A DNA stretch of 64,000 nucleotides from Verrucomicrobiota bacterium (GTDB lineage: Bacteria > Verrucomicrobiota > Verrucomicrobiia > Opitutales > UBA953), in assembly GCA_015061905.1 (NCBI GenBank), contig SUVQ01000009.1, positions 62,001 through 126,000 of the forward strand, read 5' to 3'. The position numbers and the translations under genes were made by a program. Of this stretch, positions 17,549-25,583 are shown piece after piece (within the stretch, counting starts at the first letter, position 1; each line of letters opens with the position of its first letter). The notes under the pieces are model-generated. The model worked only from the letters and a program-made list of their open reading frames with translations, did not search any database and was not told the DNA's origin.

Positions 17549-18496
17549 ATGACGCGCCGCCGCGAAGAGCCGAATTACGTTCCCGTTCCCGCCGTTCGCG
17601 AGGGAATTGACGATTTTACCGCGTTTCTCGGACTTGAGCGCGGTTTGGCAGGACACACGGTGCGTTCTTACGAAAAGGATTTGTTGCAGTTCGGGGATTT
17701 TTTGCGGCGAAAAAAAATGGCGGGAACGTGGAGAGCCGTGAGCCCGGAGCATTTGTCCGCATGGCTCGCGGAGCTTAACGACGACGGCGTTTCCGCGCGT
17801 TCCGTGGCGAGAAAACTTTCTGCGGTGCGCGCAATCGCCAAGTTTTGCGTAGCGCAGGGAATACGCGGCGACGATTTTTCCGAAGTTATTTCCCGCCCGA
17901 AATTTCGTAATGATCTTCCGGATACACTTTCGGTGGAGGAAGTTTCGAAAATTCTCGAGACCCCGCATCCGGAAACGCCGCAGGGTTTGCGGGACCGCGC
18001 GATGCTCGAACTCATGTATGGAAGCGGTTTGCGCGCGAGCGAGCTTTGCGGGCTTGAAATCCAATCCGTGAACTTTGACGAAGGCGTGGTGCGCGTGCGC
18101 GGAAAGGGCGCAAAGGAGCGCGTCGTTCCCGTCGGTCGCCAAGCCGTTCGCGCGATTTTAAATTACCTTTCCGAGGGCGGGCGCCCGCGGCTTGCGAAGC
18201 CGAGAACCGGGAGCGCACTTTTTATCAGCACTTGGGGAAAAGCGATTTCGAGAAAAACGCTTTGGCATTTGTTGCAGGAACAGGTGTTGCGCGCGGGAAT
18301 TAATAAAAAAATTCACCCGCACCAATTGCGCCATGCGTTTGCGACGCATTTGCTCGCCAACGGAGCGGATTTGCGCGTGATTCAGGAAATGCTCGGGCAT
18401 GCCGACATCGGAACAACGCAGATTTACACCGCCGTCGAGCGTTCCCGTTTGACCGAAGAGCATCGCCGCACGCATCCGCGTTCCCGCAACCGTTAA
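17549..18496 (+). CDS. Tyrosine site-specific recombinase XerC/XerD
   Basis: Resolves chromosome dimers at dif by strand exchange near the division site. The 315-aa protein has the SAM-like N-terminal domain (FLGLERGLAGHTVRSYEKDL) and a full catalytic set: Arg in GSGLRASEL near 158, Lys in RGKGAKERVVP near 187, HPHQLRHAFATH near 254-265, LGHADIGTTQIYT with His near 283 and nucleophile Tyr near 292. XerC and XerD cannot be separated from this alone. The C-terminus RTHPRSRNR extends past the usual end and includes two octamer copies at 18440 and 18478. No integron or phage genes adjoin, so a housekeeping role is likely. Confidence 0.9.
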   Translation: MTRRREEPNYVPVPAVREGIDDFTAFLGLERGLAGHTVRSYEKDLLQFGDFLRRKKMAGTWRAVSPEHLSAWLAELNDDGVSARSVARKLSAVRAIAKFCVAQGIRGDDFSEVISRPKFRNDLPDTLSVEEVSKILETPHPETPQGLRDRAMLELMYGSGLRASELCGLEIQSVNFDEGVVRVRGKGAKERVVPVGRQAVRAILNYLSEGGRPRLAKPRTGSALFISTWGKAISRKTLWHLLQEQVLRAGINKKIHPHQLRHAFATHLLANGADLRVIQEMLGHADIGTTQIYTAVERSRLTEEHRRTHPRSRNR

Positions 18497-18571
18497 GGTT
18501 TCTTTCAAAAAATTGTTTTTTGAGGGCGTCTTAGCCTTGCCTTATTTGCGTTTCGGCGTTCACTTATTTCC

Positions 18572-19093
18572 ATGAAAGATTCTCCTCTGCAAAACAACCC
18601 CAAGCTATTTTACTCGCTCGACGCCGCCGTTGCCCGCCGCGCCGAATTAAAAGCTCAAGGCAAAAAACTCGTATTGACCAACGGCTGTTTTGACCTTCTG
18701 CATTGCGGGCACGTGTATTATTTGCGCGAGGCGGCAAAACTCGGCGACGAGCTTTGGATCGGCTTAAACGGAGCGGAAAGCGTGCGCGCTCTCAAAGGTC
18801 CGACGCGCCCCGTGCAGGGAGATTATGAGCGCGCGTTCACGCTCGGCGCGCTTGAATTTATTAAGGGTGTTTTTTTCTTCCACACGCCGCGCCTCGATGC
18901 GGAAATCCGTGCGCTCGCTCCGGATGTTTATGCGAAAGCGGGCGACTACACGCTCGAAACGCTCAATCCCGACGAGCGCGCGGCTTTGCTGGAGGCGGGA
19001 ACGGAAATCCGCTTCCTGCCGTTTTTGCCCGGATTTTCCACGACTTCGCTTATCGCGAAAATCAACGCGGCGGCACGGGCGGGAACGATGTAG
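18572..19093 (+). CDS. HldE C-terminal-type adenylyltransferase (RfaE domain II)
   Basis: Nucleotidyltransferase expected to make ADP-glycero-manno-heptose from heptose-1-phosphate for LPS inner core. The 173-aa protein has VLTNGCFDLLHCGHVYYLRE (the HxGH-type nucleotide motif of the cytidylyltransferase fold) and a C-terminal LPGFSTTSLIAKI region like the ISSTxII motif. It is only the adenylyltransferase half; the sugar-kinase half of E. coli HldE must be separate. Its presence suggests LPS with heptose. It is convergent with rluD across a shared terminator. Confidence 0.85.
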   Translation: MKDSPLQNNPKLFYSLDAAVARRAELKAQGKKLVLTNGCFDLLHCGHVYYLREAAKLGDELWIGLNGAESVRALKGPTRPVQGDYERAFTLGALEFIKGVFFFHTPRLDAEIRALAPDVYAKAGDYTLETLNPDERAALLEAGTEIRFLPFLPGFSTTSLIAKINAAARAGTM

Positions 19094-19100
19094 TTTCGAA

Positions 19101-19145
19101 AAAAAAAACTCTGCGGCAGGATTTTCCCGTCGCAGAGTTTTTTTT
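19101..19145. terminator. Bidirectional terminator between the HldE-type gene and rluD
   Basis: Perfect 15-bp arms AAAAAAAACTCTGCG (19101-19115) and CGCAGAGTTTTTTTT (19131-19145), loop of 15 bases, eight bases after the plus-strand stop. The right arm overlaps the last codon of rluD. Confidence 0.92.
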
Positions 19146-20106
19146 AATTGTCTCTTACGATTTTTCGCGAACCGTAGCGTTCCCGCAGGTATTCCGCGAG
19201 GTTGTAGAAATCCGGCGGGAGCGGTGCGCGCAAATCGATCATTTTTCCCGAAATCGGGTGTTCGAGGCGAAGGCGTTCGGCGTGAAGCATAACGCGCGGC
19301 ATGGGCCAGCCTTCGTGGCGGTGTTGGGTGCGCCCGTAGGTTTTGTCTCCCAAAATCGGGTGCCCGAGATGCGCGAGGTGAACGCGAATCTGGTGCGTGC
19401 GTCCGGTGTGCAGAACGCAACGCAGAAGCGCGGCGCGATCTCCGAAACGTTCTTCGACGAACCAATCCGTGCGCGCGGGCTTTCCGTTTTCGCGCACGCA
19501 CATTTTCGTGCGGTGCGTCGGGTGTCGGTCAATCGGCTCGCGGATTACTCCGGCGAGCAAATCCGGCGTGCCGTCCGTGAGAGCGACATATTGCTTGTCG
19601 AGTTCGCGTTCGGAAAATTTTTCAATTAAGGCGTAGTAAGCGGCATCGGTTTTTGCAAAAAGAATGACGCCGGAAGTTTCCTTGTCTAAGCGATGGACGA
19701 CGCCGGGACGGGCTTCTCCGCCGGCGAGCGCGAGTTTTCCGTTCGTGTGGTGGAGCAGGGCGTGAACAAGCGTGTCGTCTCCCGTTCCCGCGCCCGGATG
19801 CGTTACGATTCCGGCGGTTTTGTTGACGGCGACGAGGTGCTCGTCTTCAAAAAGAATGTCGAGCGGAATATCGGCGGGAACGAGGTCCGTGGCGGGTTCC
19901 GGCGGGAACGTGATTTGAAGTTCCGCGCCGGAGGGAAGTGTTGTTTTTTTTGCGACGGGTTTTTCGTTCCAAATGACATCGCCGGCGTCAATGATTTTTT
20001 GGATACGGGAACGGCTCATTTCCGGGAGCATTTCCGCGAGCGCTTTGTCGGCGCGCATGCCGTCGCATTCCTCGGGAACGATAAAAATTTTGGGCGTATC
20101 GGGCAT
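19144..20106 (-). CDS. rluD: RluD-type large ribosomal subunit pseudouridine synthase
   Basis: Converts specific uridines of 23S rRNA to pseudouridine. The 320-aa protein has an N-terminal S4 RNA-binding domain (MRADKALAEMLPEMSRSRIQ), the catalytic Asp in RPGVVHRLDKETSGVILFAK near residue 138, and the RluA-family signature CVLHTGRTHQIRVHLAHLGHP. It follows aroQ by 19 bp on the same strand, suggesting co-transcription. A second RluA-family gene lies at 38651. Four octamers fall in the N-terminal third. Confidence 0.92.
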   Translation of the reverse strand: MPDTPKIFIVPEECDGMRADKALAEMLPEMSRSRIQKIIDAGDVIWNEKPVAKKTTLPSGAELQITFPPEPATDLVPADIPLDILFEDEHLVAVNKTAGIVTHPGAGTGDDTLVHALLHHTNGKLALAGGEARPGVVHRLDKETSGVILFAKTDAAYYALIEKFSERELDKQYVALTDGTPDLLAGVIREPIDRHPTHRTKMCVRENGKPARTDWFVEERFGDRAALLRCVLHTGRTHQIRVHLAHLGHPILGDKTYGRTQHRHEGWPMPRVMLHAERLRLEHPISGKMIDLRAPLPPDFYNLAEYLRERYGSRKIVRDN

Positions 20107-20125
20107 TCGGATACGTTTTTTGCTG

Positions 20126-20581
20126 TTATTTCGTAACGAGAAGCGCGCCGTTTACATTCGCGTGCCAGAAGAGTGCGAGATCGTATCCGGCGAGCCCGAG
20201 TCCGGCGATTTGCCCGATGCAAACGGGAGCGATGAGCGAGGTGTGGCGAAATTCTTCCCGCGTGTAAACGTTTGAAATGTGCACTTCGACGGTCGGAATG
20301 TTGCAGCCTGCGATGCAGTCGCGAAGGGCGATGCTCGTGTGCGTGAACGCGCCGGGATTGAAGACGATTCCGGAAAATCCCTTGTCTGCCCATTCGCAAA
20401 TTTTATCGACAAGCGCGCCCTCGTGATTGCTTTGAAAACATTCGATTTCTACACCGAGCGTTTTGGCGGTTTCGAAAAGGTTGTTTTCGAGGTCTTCAAG
20501 CGTGGTTTTTCCGTAGATTTCAGGTTCCCGCAACCCGAGCCGATTTAAATTTACGCCGTTCAGAATTCCGATTTTCTTCAT
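20126..20581 (-). CDS. aroQ: Type II 3-dehydroquinate dehydratase
   Basis: Third step of the shikimate pathway: 3-dehydroquinate to 3-dehydroshikimate, by a dodecameric cytoplasmic enzyme. The 151-aa product shows all family signatures: KIGILNGVNLNRLGLREPEI with the catalytic Tyr next (YGKT), CFQSNHEGALVDKI, NPGAFTHTSIALRD with the catalytic His, and EVHISNVYTREEFR. ATG at 20581 gives the standard MKKIGILNG start; ATG at 20590 adds three residues. It is followed by rluD and preceded by the PEP-CTERM protease on the same strand. Confidence 0.95.
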   Translation of the reverse strand: MKKIGILNGVNLNRLGLREPEIYGKTTLEDLENNLFETAKTLGVEIECFQSNHEGALVDKICEWADKGFSGIVFNPGAFTHTSIALRDCIAGCNIPTVEVHISNVYTREEFRHTSLIAPVCIGQIAGLGLAGYDLALFWHANVNGALLVTK

Positions 20582-20640
20582 AACAAACATTAGTTTATAG
20601 CGGGAAGCGTTCCCGGGAAATGATTTTTTCTGTTTTTAAT

Positions 20641-21669
20641 TTAACGAAGCGGAAGCGGGCGGGAACGCCGACGACGGGAAGCGGCAAGCACCAAGGCGCA
20701 CGTTCCCGCAAGCAAACCGAATGCCGACGGCTCGGGAATAGCCATGATTGCGTTGATTTGCGGAGCGTATTGGGAAAGATCGGCGAAAAAGGTGGCGCAG
20801 ACAGAATTTTCTGTTTCTTTGTAGCCAACGGTTGTTGCCGTTTCCGAGTTCCCGCCGATACCGATTAGCGTTCCCACAAGTAACCATTCCCCGTTTTGGT
20901 AAACGAAAACGCCGCTTCCGGAATCTTGCACGGTTCCTTGAAAACTCGTTTCCGCGTTAGAGAAAAATTCCGTGTAGCACGCGGTTGTTCCGATGACGGT
21001 TCCGTTGCCCGTTGTCGAGTCTACAAGTTCGGATACCTTTTGATATGCGGTAAATTCTGCCCATTGTTTTTCGCGCGGATACGTTCCGGATTCATCCATG
21101 GGATTTCCTCCGATTTTTGTGGAGCGACCGGTTCCTACTGCGTAAAGTGTGCTCGGTTGTCTGCTCGGTTGTCCAAACCAATCTGTTTGGGTCGTGATTT
21201 CGGAGGCAATTTCAATGTTCCCGAGTGTTTCTAAAAACTTTTCTCCGGCAGAAGTATTCGCAGTGACTGCAATGATTTGCAGGTCTGCTTTCGAGCTGTC
21301 GCTAGTGTTTGTAAGTCTCCAGGACGTGCCTGCGGAAGTCAGCTTGTAGGTGTTATTATCGGCAGAGGTGATACTGAGACTGCTTGCGCCAACGTGGGCT
21401 GCAGTAAGGATTAAGTGTTGTCCGTTCGCATTTTGTCCGAGGTAGGTCGCCGTTCCGTTGCCGGTCCAAACCGTGCGGTTCCAGATTTCTGAAATGTTTG
21501 CGGTCGCGCCGGAATAATCGGTGTTGTGGGTCTCCGTGATTGTCGGTGTAGACCAAATATGTTCTTTCTCGTAAATCGACGCCACCATCGCATTTGCGGC
21601 GGGAACGCAAAAAAGCAACGAGAGCGCGCCTGCGGCGGCGCACCGGAAAGGGGCGTGTGTCAGTTTCAT
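20641..21669 (-). CDS. Secreted trypsin-like serine protease with PEP-CTERM tail
   Basis: 342-aa exported protein. Signal peptide (FRCAAAGALSLLFCVPAANA), then a chymotrypsin-like catalytic set in the right order: His in LILTAAHVGASS near residue 93, Asp in SSKADLQIIAV near 130, Ser in VQDSGSGVFVYQNGEWLLVG near 250. The C-terminus is IPEPSAFGLLAGTCALVL followed by ARSRRRR-like basic residues, a PEP-CTERM signal. It should be anchored or released at the surface after exosortase processing. The catalytic call rests on motif order and spacing only. It is divergent from nuoE. An octamer encodes part of the final arginine-rich stretch. Confidence 0.82.
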   Translation of the reverse strand: MKLTHAPFRCAAAGALSLLFCVPAANAMVASIYEKEHIWSTPTITETHNTDYSGATANISEIWNRTVWTGNGTATYLGQNANGQHLILTAAHVGASSLSITSADNNTYKLTSAGTSWRLTNTSDSSKADLQIIAVTANTSAGEKFLETLGNIEIASEITTQTDWFGQPSRQPSTLYAVGTGRSTKIGGNPMDESGTYPREKQWAEFTAYQKVSELVDSTTGNGTVIGTTACYTEFFSNAETSFQGTVQDSGSGVFVYQNGEWLLVGTLIGIGGNSETATTVGYKETENSVCATFFADLSQYAPQINAIMAIPEPSAFGLLAGTCALVLAASRRRRSRPLPLR

Positions 21670-21815
21670 AAGTAGTATGCCGACTATAAAAATCGGTTTC
21701 CGACAAAAATTCCATAAAATTTTGGCGTGCGAAGCTCAAAGCTTTCGTGATAGACTTCCGAAAAATCCGGAATTTTTCTAACAAAGCTTTTTCATTTCAT
21801 TCTTTTTTTTTTTCT

Positions 21816-22391
21816 ATGAAGACAGGCATTGATTGTGAAGCGCTTGCGGCGGCAACGGGATTGAAGCCCGAAACGCTTGCGAAGGCAGACAAAATTGTCG
21901 CGAAATATCCGCAGAAACGCAGTGCGACGCTCCCGCTCCTGCACATTGCACAGGAGGAGTTGGGCTACGTTACGGATGCGGCGATGAAATGGATTGCGGC
22001 GAAGCTCGAAATTGAGCCGATCAATGTTTACGAAGTCGTTACGTTTTACCCGATGTTCCGCCTGAATCCTATCGGGAAACGCCATGTTAAGGTTTGTCGC
22101 ACGCTTTCCTGCGCGCTGCGCGGGAGCTACAAAACGATGGAAGCGCTCGAAGCGGAATTCGGTTGCAAGCGCGGCGAAACGAGCGCGGACGGGAACGTTA
22201 CGCTCGAATTTGTCGAATGCCTCGCGTGCTGCGGCACGGGACCGATAGTCCAAGTCGATCACCTGCTTTACGAAAAAGTAACTCCGGAAAGCGTTCCCGC
22301 GCTCGCGGAAAAAATCCGCGCTTCGCTCAACGAGCCGGATTACGGCAAAAAGGCTCCGACCTTCGGCGACCGCACGGAATGGCTCGGATAA
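21816..22391 (+). CDS. nuoE: NADH-quinone oxidoreductase subunit E (NuoE-type 2Fe-2S protein)
   Basis: Thioredoxin-like 2Fe-2S subunit of the NADH dehydrogenase module. The 191-aa protein has KRSATLPLLHIAQEELGYV and VYEVVTFYPMFRLNP near the N-terminus. Four Cys ligands sit in VCRTLSCALRG and ECLACCGTGP. ATG at 21816 is chosen because MKTGIDCEAL begins the similar region; the open frame upstream (from 21747) is A/T-rich leader. nuoF follows by 43 bp. No nuoG or membrane subunits are nearby, unlike full complex I operons. Confidence 0.9.
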   Translation: MKTGIDCEALAAATGLKPETLAKADKIVAKYPQKRSATLPLLHIAQEELGYVTDAAMKWIAAKLEIEPINVYEVVTFYPMFRLNPIGKRHVKVCRTLSCALRGSYKTMEALEAEFGCKRGETSADGNVTLEFVECLACCGTGPIVQVDHLLYEKVTPESVPALAEKIRASLNEPDYGKKAPTFGDRTEWLG

Positions 22392-22434
22392 GCAGACGGA
22401 ACGAAAAAGTTTAACCGCAAAATTTTTTTAGAGC

Positions 22435-23811
22435 ATGAAAGAAAATCTTCCTCTTCACGAAAAGGAAACGCTCATCGTTTACAAGCGCGTAAAAAATCCG
22501 GATTTTAAACCGGATATCGATTCCTACATCGCCGCCGGCGGTTACGAAACGCTGAAAAAAGCGCTCAAGGCGGGCGATACCGCAGCACTTTGCTCCGAAG
22601 TCGAAAAAGCCGGTATCAAAGGGCGCGGCGGCGCAGGCTTTCCCGCAGGGATGAAGTGGAAATTTCTCGACCGCAAATCCGGCAAGCCGATTTATTTTGT
22701 CGTCAATGCGGACGAATCCGAACCGGGAACGCACAAAGACCGCTGGGTGATTTACTACGATCCGCATCAGCTCATCGAAGGAATCGTGCTTTGCTCTTAC
22801 GCAACGCAGGCGAAGCAGGCGTTTATTTTCATTCGCGGCGAATTTATCCACGGCGCGCAGATTTTGGAAAAAGCCATCGAGGAAGCGCGCGCGAAAAATT
22901 TGGTCGGCGACAATATTCTCGGGAGCGGTTTTTCGCTCGAAATCGTTGTTCATCGCGGCGCGGGAGCGTATGTTTGCGGTGAAGAAACCGGCTTGCTCGA
23001 AGCGCTCGAAGGCAAACGCGGTCAGCCGCGTATTAAGCCGCCTTACTTCCCGGCGGTGCTCGGTCTTTACAATTGCCCGACGGTTGTCAACAACGTCGAA
23101 ACCGTTTGCCAATGCTTGAACGCCATCGAAATGGGCGGCGAAAAATACGCGGCAATCGGCGCGAAAGGCGACGCGGGAACGCGTATCATGAACGTTTCCG
23201 GCTTGGTCGCAAAACCGGGAATTTTCGAAATCGCTTCCGGCTCCGTAACGGTCGGCGAACTCCTTAACGATATGTGCGGCGGTCCGCTCCCGGGGCGCAA
23301 GTTCAAGGCGATTATTCCGGGCGGCTCTTCGATGAAACCGCTTCGTTTCGACGAAAAATACAAAATCAAAGACGCCGACGGGAACGAAAAGGAAGTTTAC
23401 TTGGAAGACGTTCCGCTCGACGCGGCAAGCCTCATGGCGTGCGGTTCTTCCATCGGAACGGGCGGCATGATTGTTTTTGACGATTCCGTCGAAATGATTC
23501 AGGCGCTCGCGAATTTGAACGCATTTTACAAACACGAATCCTGCGGGCAGTGCACGCCTTGCCGCGAAGGCTCGATGTGGATGGCGCGCATCACGCAACG
23601 CATCTGCGACGGGAACGGCACGGAGGAAGATATCGATACGCTTAAAGACGTTGCCGATAATATTTGCGGGCGCACGATCTGCGCGCACGGCGAAGGCGAA
23701 GCTTGGCCGGTGCAGGGCGGGATCGCGAAATTCCGCGACGAATACCTTGAGTCCATTCGCCGCCGCAACAAAGGCGAGCCGTCGCCGTTTACCGGCTATC
23801 CGCTGATTTAA
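22435..23811 (+). CDS. nuoF: NADH-quinone oxidoreductase subunit F (NuoF, FMN/NADH-binding)
   Basis: Catalytic diaphorase subunit that oxidises NADH with FMN and passes electrons to a 4Fe-4S cluster. The 458-aa protein has the NADH/FMN glycine-rich motif KGRGGAGFPAGMKW near residue 61, NADESEPGTHKDR near 88, GAGAYVCGEETGLLEALEG near 178, and cluster ligands in ESCGQCTPCREG near 364 plus GRTICAHGEG near 412. Length fits complex I NuoF; it lacks the ferredoxin-like extensions of bifurcating hydrogenase HydB. It forms a two-gene unit with nuoE. Its electron-accepting partner is not in the window. Confidence 0.93.
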   Translation: MKENLPLHEKETLIVYKRVKNPDFKPDIDSYIAAGGYETLKKALKAGDTAALCSEVEKAGIKGRGGAGFPAGMKWKFLDRKSGKPIYFVVNADESEPGTHKDRWVIYYDPHQLIEGIVLCSYATQAKQAFIFIRGEFIHGAQILEKAIEEARAKNLVGDNILGSGFSLEIVVHRGAGAYVCGEETGLLEALEGKRGQPRIKPPYFPAVLGLYNCPTVVNNVETVCQCLNAIEMGGEKYAAIGAKGDAGTRIMNVSGLVAKPGIFEIASGSVTVGELLNDMCGGPLPGRKFKAIIPGGSSMKPLRFDEKYKIKDADGNEKEVYLEDVPLDAASLMACGSSIGTGGMIVFDDSVEMIQALANLNAFYKHESCGQCTPCREGSMWMARITQRICDGNGTEEDIDTLKDVADNICGRTICAHGEGEAWPVQGGIAKFRDEYLESIRRRNKGEPSPFTGYPLI

Positions 23812-23945
23812 TCGGAGTAAACCGACGATTTACAGTCGTTCATTCTCGGCTTGAAATACATCAAACGTAAAATTTGCGCGTTCCCGTAAAAGCGGAGAGC
23901 GCGCAAGTTTTTCTGAGTTTTTATTTTTTCTGACGCTTATCTATT

Positions 23946-24974
23946 ATGGAAAACAACCAATCCGAAATCGAATCCGTTCCCGCCGACAACGAAAAACCGA
24001 AGAAAAAGTGCCGCTGGCTTCGCCGTATTTTGTGGGCATTGCTCTTGGTCGTCGTTCTCGTTTTGACGATTGTCGCGTTCTTTTTGGGACCGATTGTTAA
24101 ATTCGGCGTGAACACGTTCGGCGCATCTTTTCTCGGCGTGGACAAATGCTCTATCGAATCGGCGAAAATTTATCCGTTCACGGGGCATGTGCGCTTCGAG
24201 AAAATTCTCGTCGGGAAGCCGATTTTATACGGTTCCGAATTTTCACATGATGTTTTTTCCGTCGATTTGATTGATGTGGACGCAGATATTTTTTCGCTTC
24301 TTTCACAGAAAAAAGTTTTTGATCGCGTAGAAATTTTAAATCCGAGTGCTACTTACGAACAGTTGCGTTCCGGTATCGCCAACGTTGACGTTATTTTGAA
24401 AAACGCATTAGGCGAGCCGAAGCCGGAAGCGGAAGCCGTCGCGGGAACGCCGAGCGAATCCGAAAAAACAGAAGAGCCGGGCGAAGAAATTTACATCGGA
24501 GCGCGTTATTTTGTCATCAAGGATGTTCGCCTCGCAGCGTATTTGCGCGGAATGCCGGTTGTGTTCCCGCCGATGTCCGCCGATTTCAGCCAAGGAATCG
24601 GCATGGATGAAAATCTTACGCCGCTTGCGTTCGGCACCAAAGTCGCCGGCAATTTTATGAGCGTTATCGATTTCTTCCGCAAATCCGCAATCGGAGATAT
24701 GACGGGAGCGGCGATGGGCGCGGTTTCCGATGCCGCCGTCATGGCGGGAGACGCGGCGAAATCCGCAACCGACGCTGCGGTTTCGGCAGTTTCCGGGGCG
24801 GCGGAACTCACGGGCGACGCGGCGAAGGCAACCACCGATGCCGCCGTTGATGTTGTCTCCGGCGCGGCGGAATTTACCGAAGACGCCGTGAACGCCACAA
24901 CGGATACGATTTCCGATTCCGTCGATGCCGTTTGGAACTTTTTCGGCTCAGGCGAAAAAGACGAAGAAAAATAA
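23946..24974 (+). CDS. AsmA-like membrane-anchored protein with LEA-like alanine-rich repeats
   Basis: 342-aa protein of unknown function. A basic N-terminus (KPKKKCRWLRR) is followed by one transmembrane helix (ILWALLLVVVLVLTIVAFFL). The next ~150 residues (VDKCSIESAKIYPFTGHVRF...) look like the N-terminal strand pattern of AsmA/DUF748 envelope proteins. The last ~110 residues are imperfect repeats such as GDAAKSATDAAVSAVSGAAE and GDAAKATTDAAVDVVSGAAE, low-complexity amphipathic helix like LEA proteins. The parts suggest an inner-membrane protein with a periplasmic body and a helical tail. AsmA affinity is a weak inference. Direct repeats begin two bases after its stop codon. Confidence 0.7.
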   Translation: MENNQSEIESVPADNEKPKKKCRWLRRILWALLLVVVLVLTIVAFFLGPIVKFGVNTFGASFLGVDKCSIESAKIYPFTGHVRFEKILVGKPILYGSEFSHDVFSVDLIDVDADIFSLLSQKKVFDRVEILNPSATYEQLRSGIANVDVILKNALGEPKPEAEAVAGTPSESEKTEEPGEEIYIGARYFVIKDVRLAAYLRGMPVVFPPMSADFSQGIGMDENLTPLAFGTKVAGNFMSVIDFFRKSAIGDMTGAAMGAVSDAAVMAGDAAKSATDAAVSAVSGAAELTGDAAKATTDAAVDVVSGAAEFTEDAVNATTDTISDSVDAVWNFFGSGEKDEEK

Positions 24975-24976
24975 AT

Positions 24977-25077
24977 AAACTCTGTGCCTCCGTGTCTTCG
25001 TGAGAAAAAAATAAAGCTTTCTCACGGAGCCGCAAAGACACGGAGTTTGATATTGTCGGCATTTCATGATTTTTTTG
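24977..25077. repeat. Left direct repeat flanking the GxxExxY gene
   Basis: About 100 bp, nearly identical to 25470-25570: starts AAACTCTGTGCCTCCGTGTC and ends with GTCGGCATTTCATGATTTTT. It contains an inverted pair (CTCTGTGCCTCCGTGTCTTC against GACACGGAG) able to form a hairpin. The CTCTGTG..TCCGTGAG text recurs three times at 54602-55152. Confidence 0.9.
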
Positions 25078-25090
25078 ACGTAAAAACATC

Positions 25091-25471
25091 ATGAAAGAAA
25101 ACGATATAGGAACAATTATTGTGGACACGGCATTCCAGATTCACCGGAACTTGGGCCCCGGCTTGCTTGAGAGCGTGTATGAATTGGTTTTGGCAAAAGA
25201 GCTTGAAGCGCAGGGGCTTTCTGTTGCCCGGCAAGTTGCGGTTCCCGTTATTTTTAAAGGTATCCGCTTTGAACAGGGATTTCGTGCGGATCTGCTTGTG
25301 GAGGATAAGGTGATTGTGGAGTTGAAATCCGTTGAAACTCTAAACAATTCTCACAAAAAACAATTACTTACCTATCTTCGATTAACCGGAAAGAAGTTGG
25401 GGTATCTAATAAACTTCGGCGAGGCTTATTTTAAAAACGCGATTGTCCGGACGATTAACGGAATTCTTTAA
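25091..25471 (+). CDS. GxxExxY family protein (PD-(D/E)XK nuclease-like fold)
   Basis: 126-aa protein with the family signature GPGLLESVYELVLAKELE, RADLLVEDKVIVELKSVETL (Asp...Glu-x-Lys, the PD-(D/E)XK-like core) and QLLTYLRLTGKKLGYLINFG. The family is widespread, has no proven function, and is thought to bind or cut nucleic acid. Here the gene lies precisely between two ~100-bp direct repeats; its stop codon overlaps the first bases of the right repeat. It contains no octamer copy. This looks like a small movable cassette. Confidence 0.93.
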   Translation: MKENDIGTIIVDTAFQIHRNLGPGLLESVYELVLAKELEAQGLSVARQVAVPVIFKGIRFEQGFRADLLVEDKVIVELKSVETLNNSHKKQLLTYLRLTGKKLGYLINFGEAYFKNAIVRTINGIL

Positions 25472-25570
25472 ACTCTGTGCCTCCGTGTCTTCGTGAGAAA
25501 TGAAAAATTTTCTCACAAAGCCGCAAAGACACGGAGTTTGATATCGTCGGCATTTCATGATTTTTTTTTG
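25470..25570. repeat. Right direct repeat flanking the GxxExxY gene
   Basis: Second copy of 24977-25077 with few differences, starting inside the GxxExxY stop codon (TTTAA-ACTCTGTGCC) and ending 14 bp before the next start codon. It carries the same internal inverted pair (CTCCGTGTCTTCGTGAG / CGCAAAGACACGGAG). Confidence 0.9.
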
Positions 25571-25583
25571 AGAAAAGTCATAA

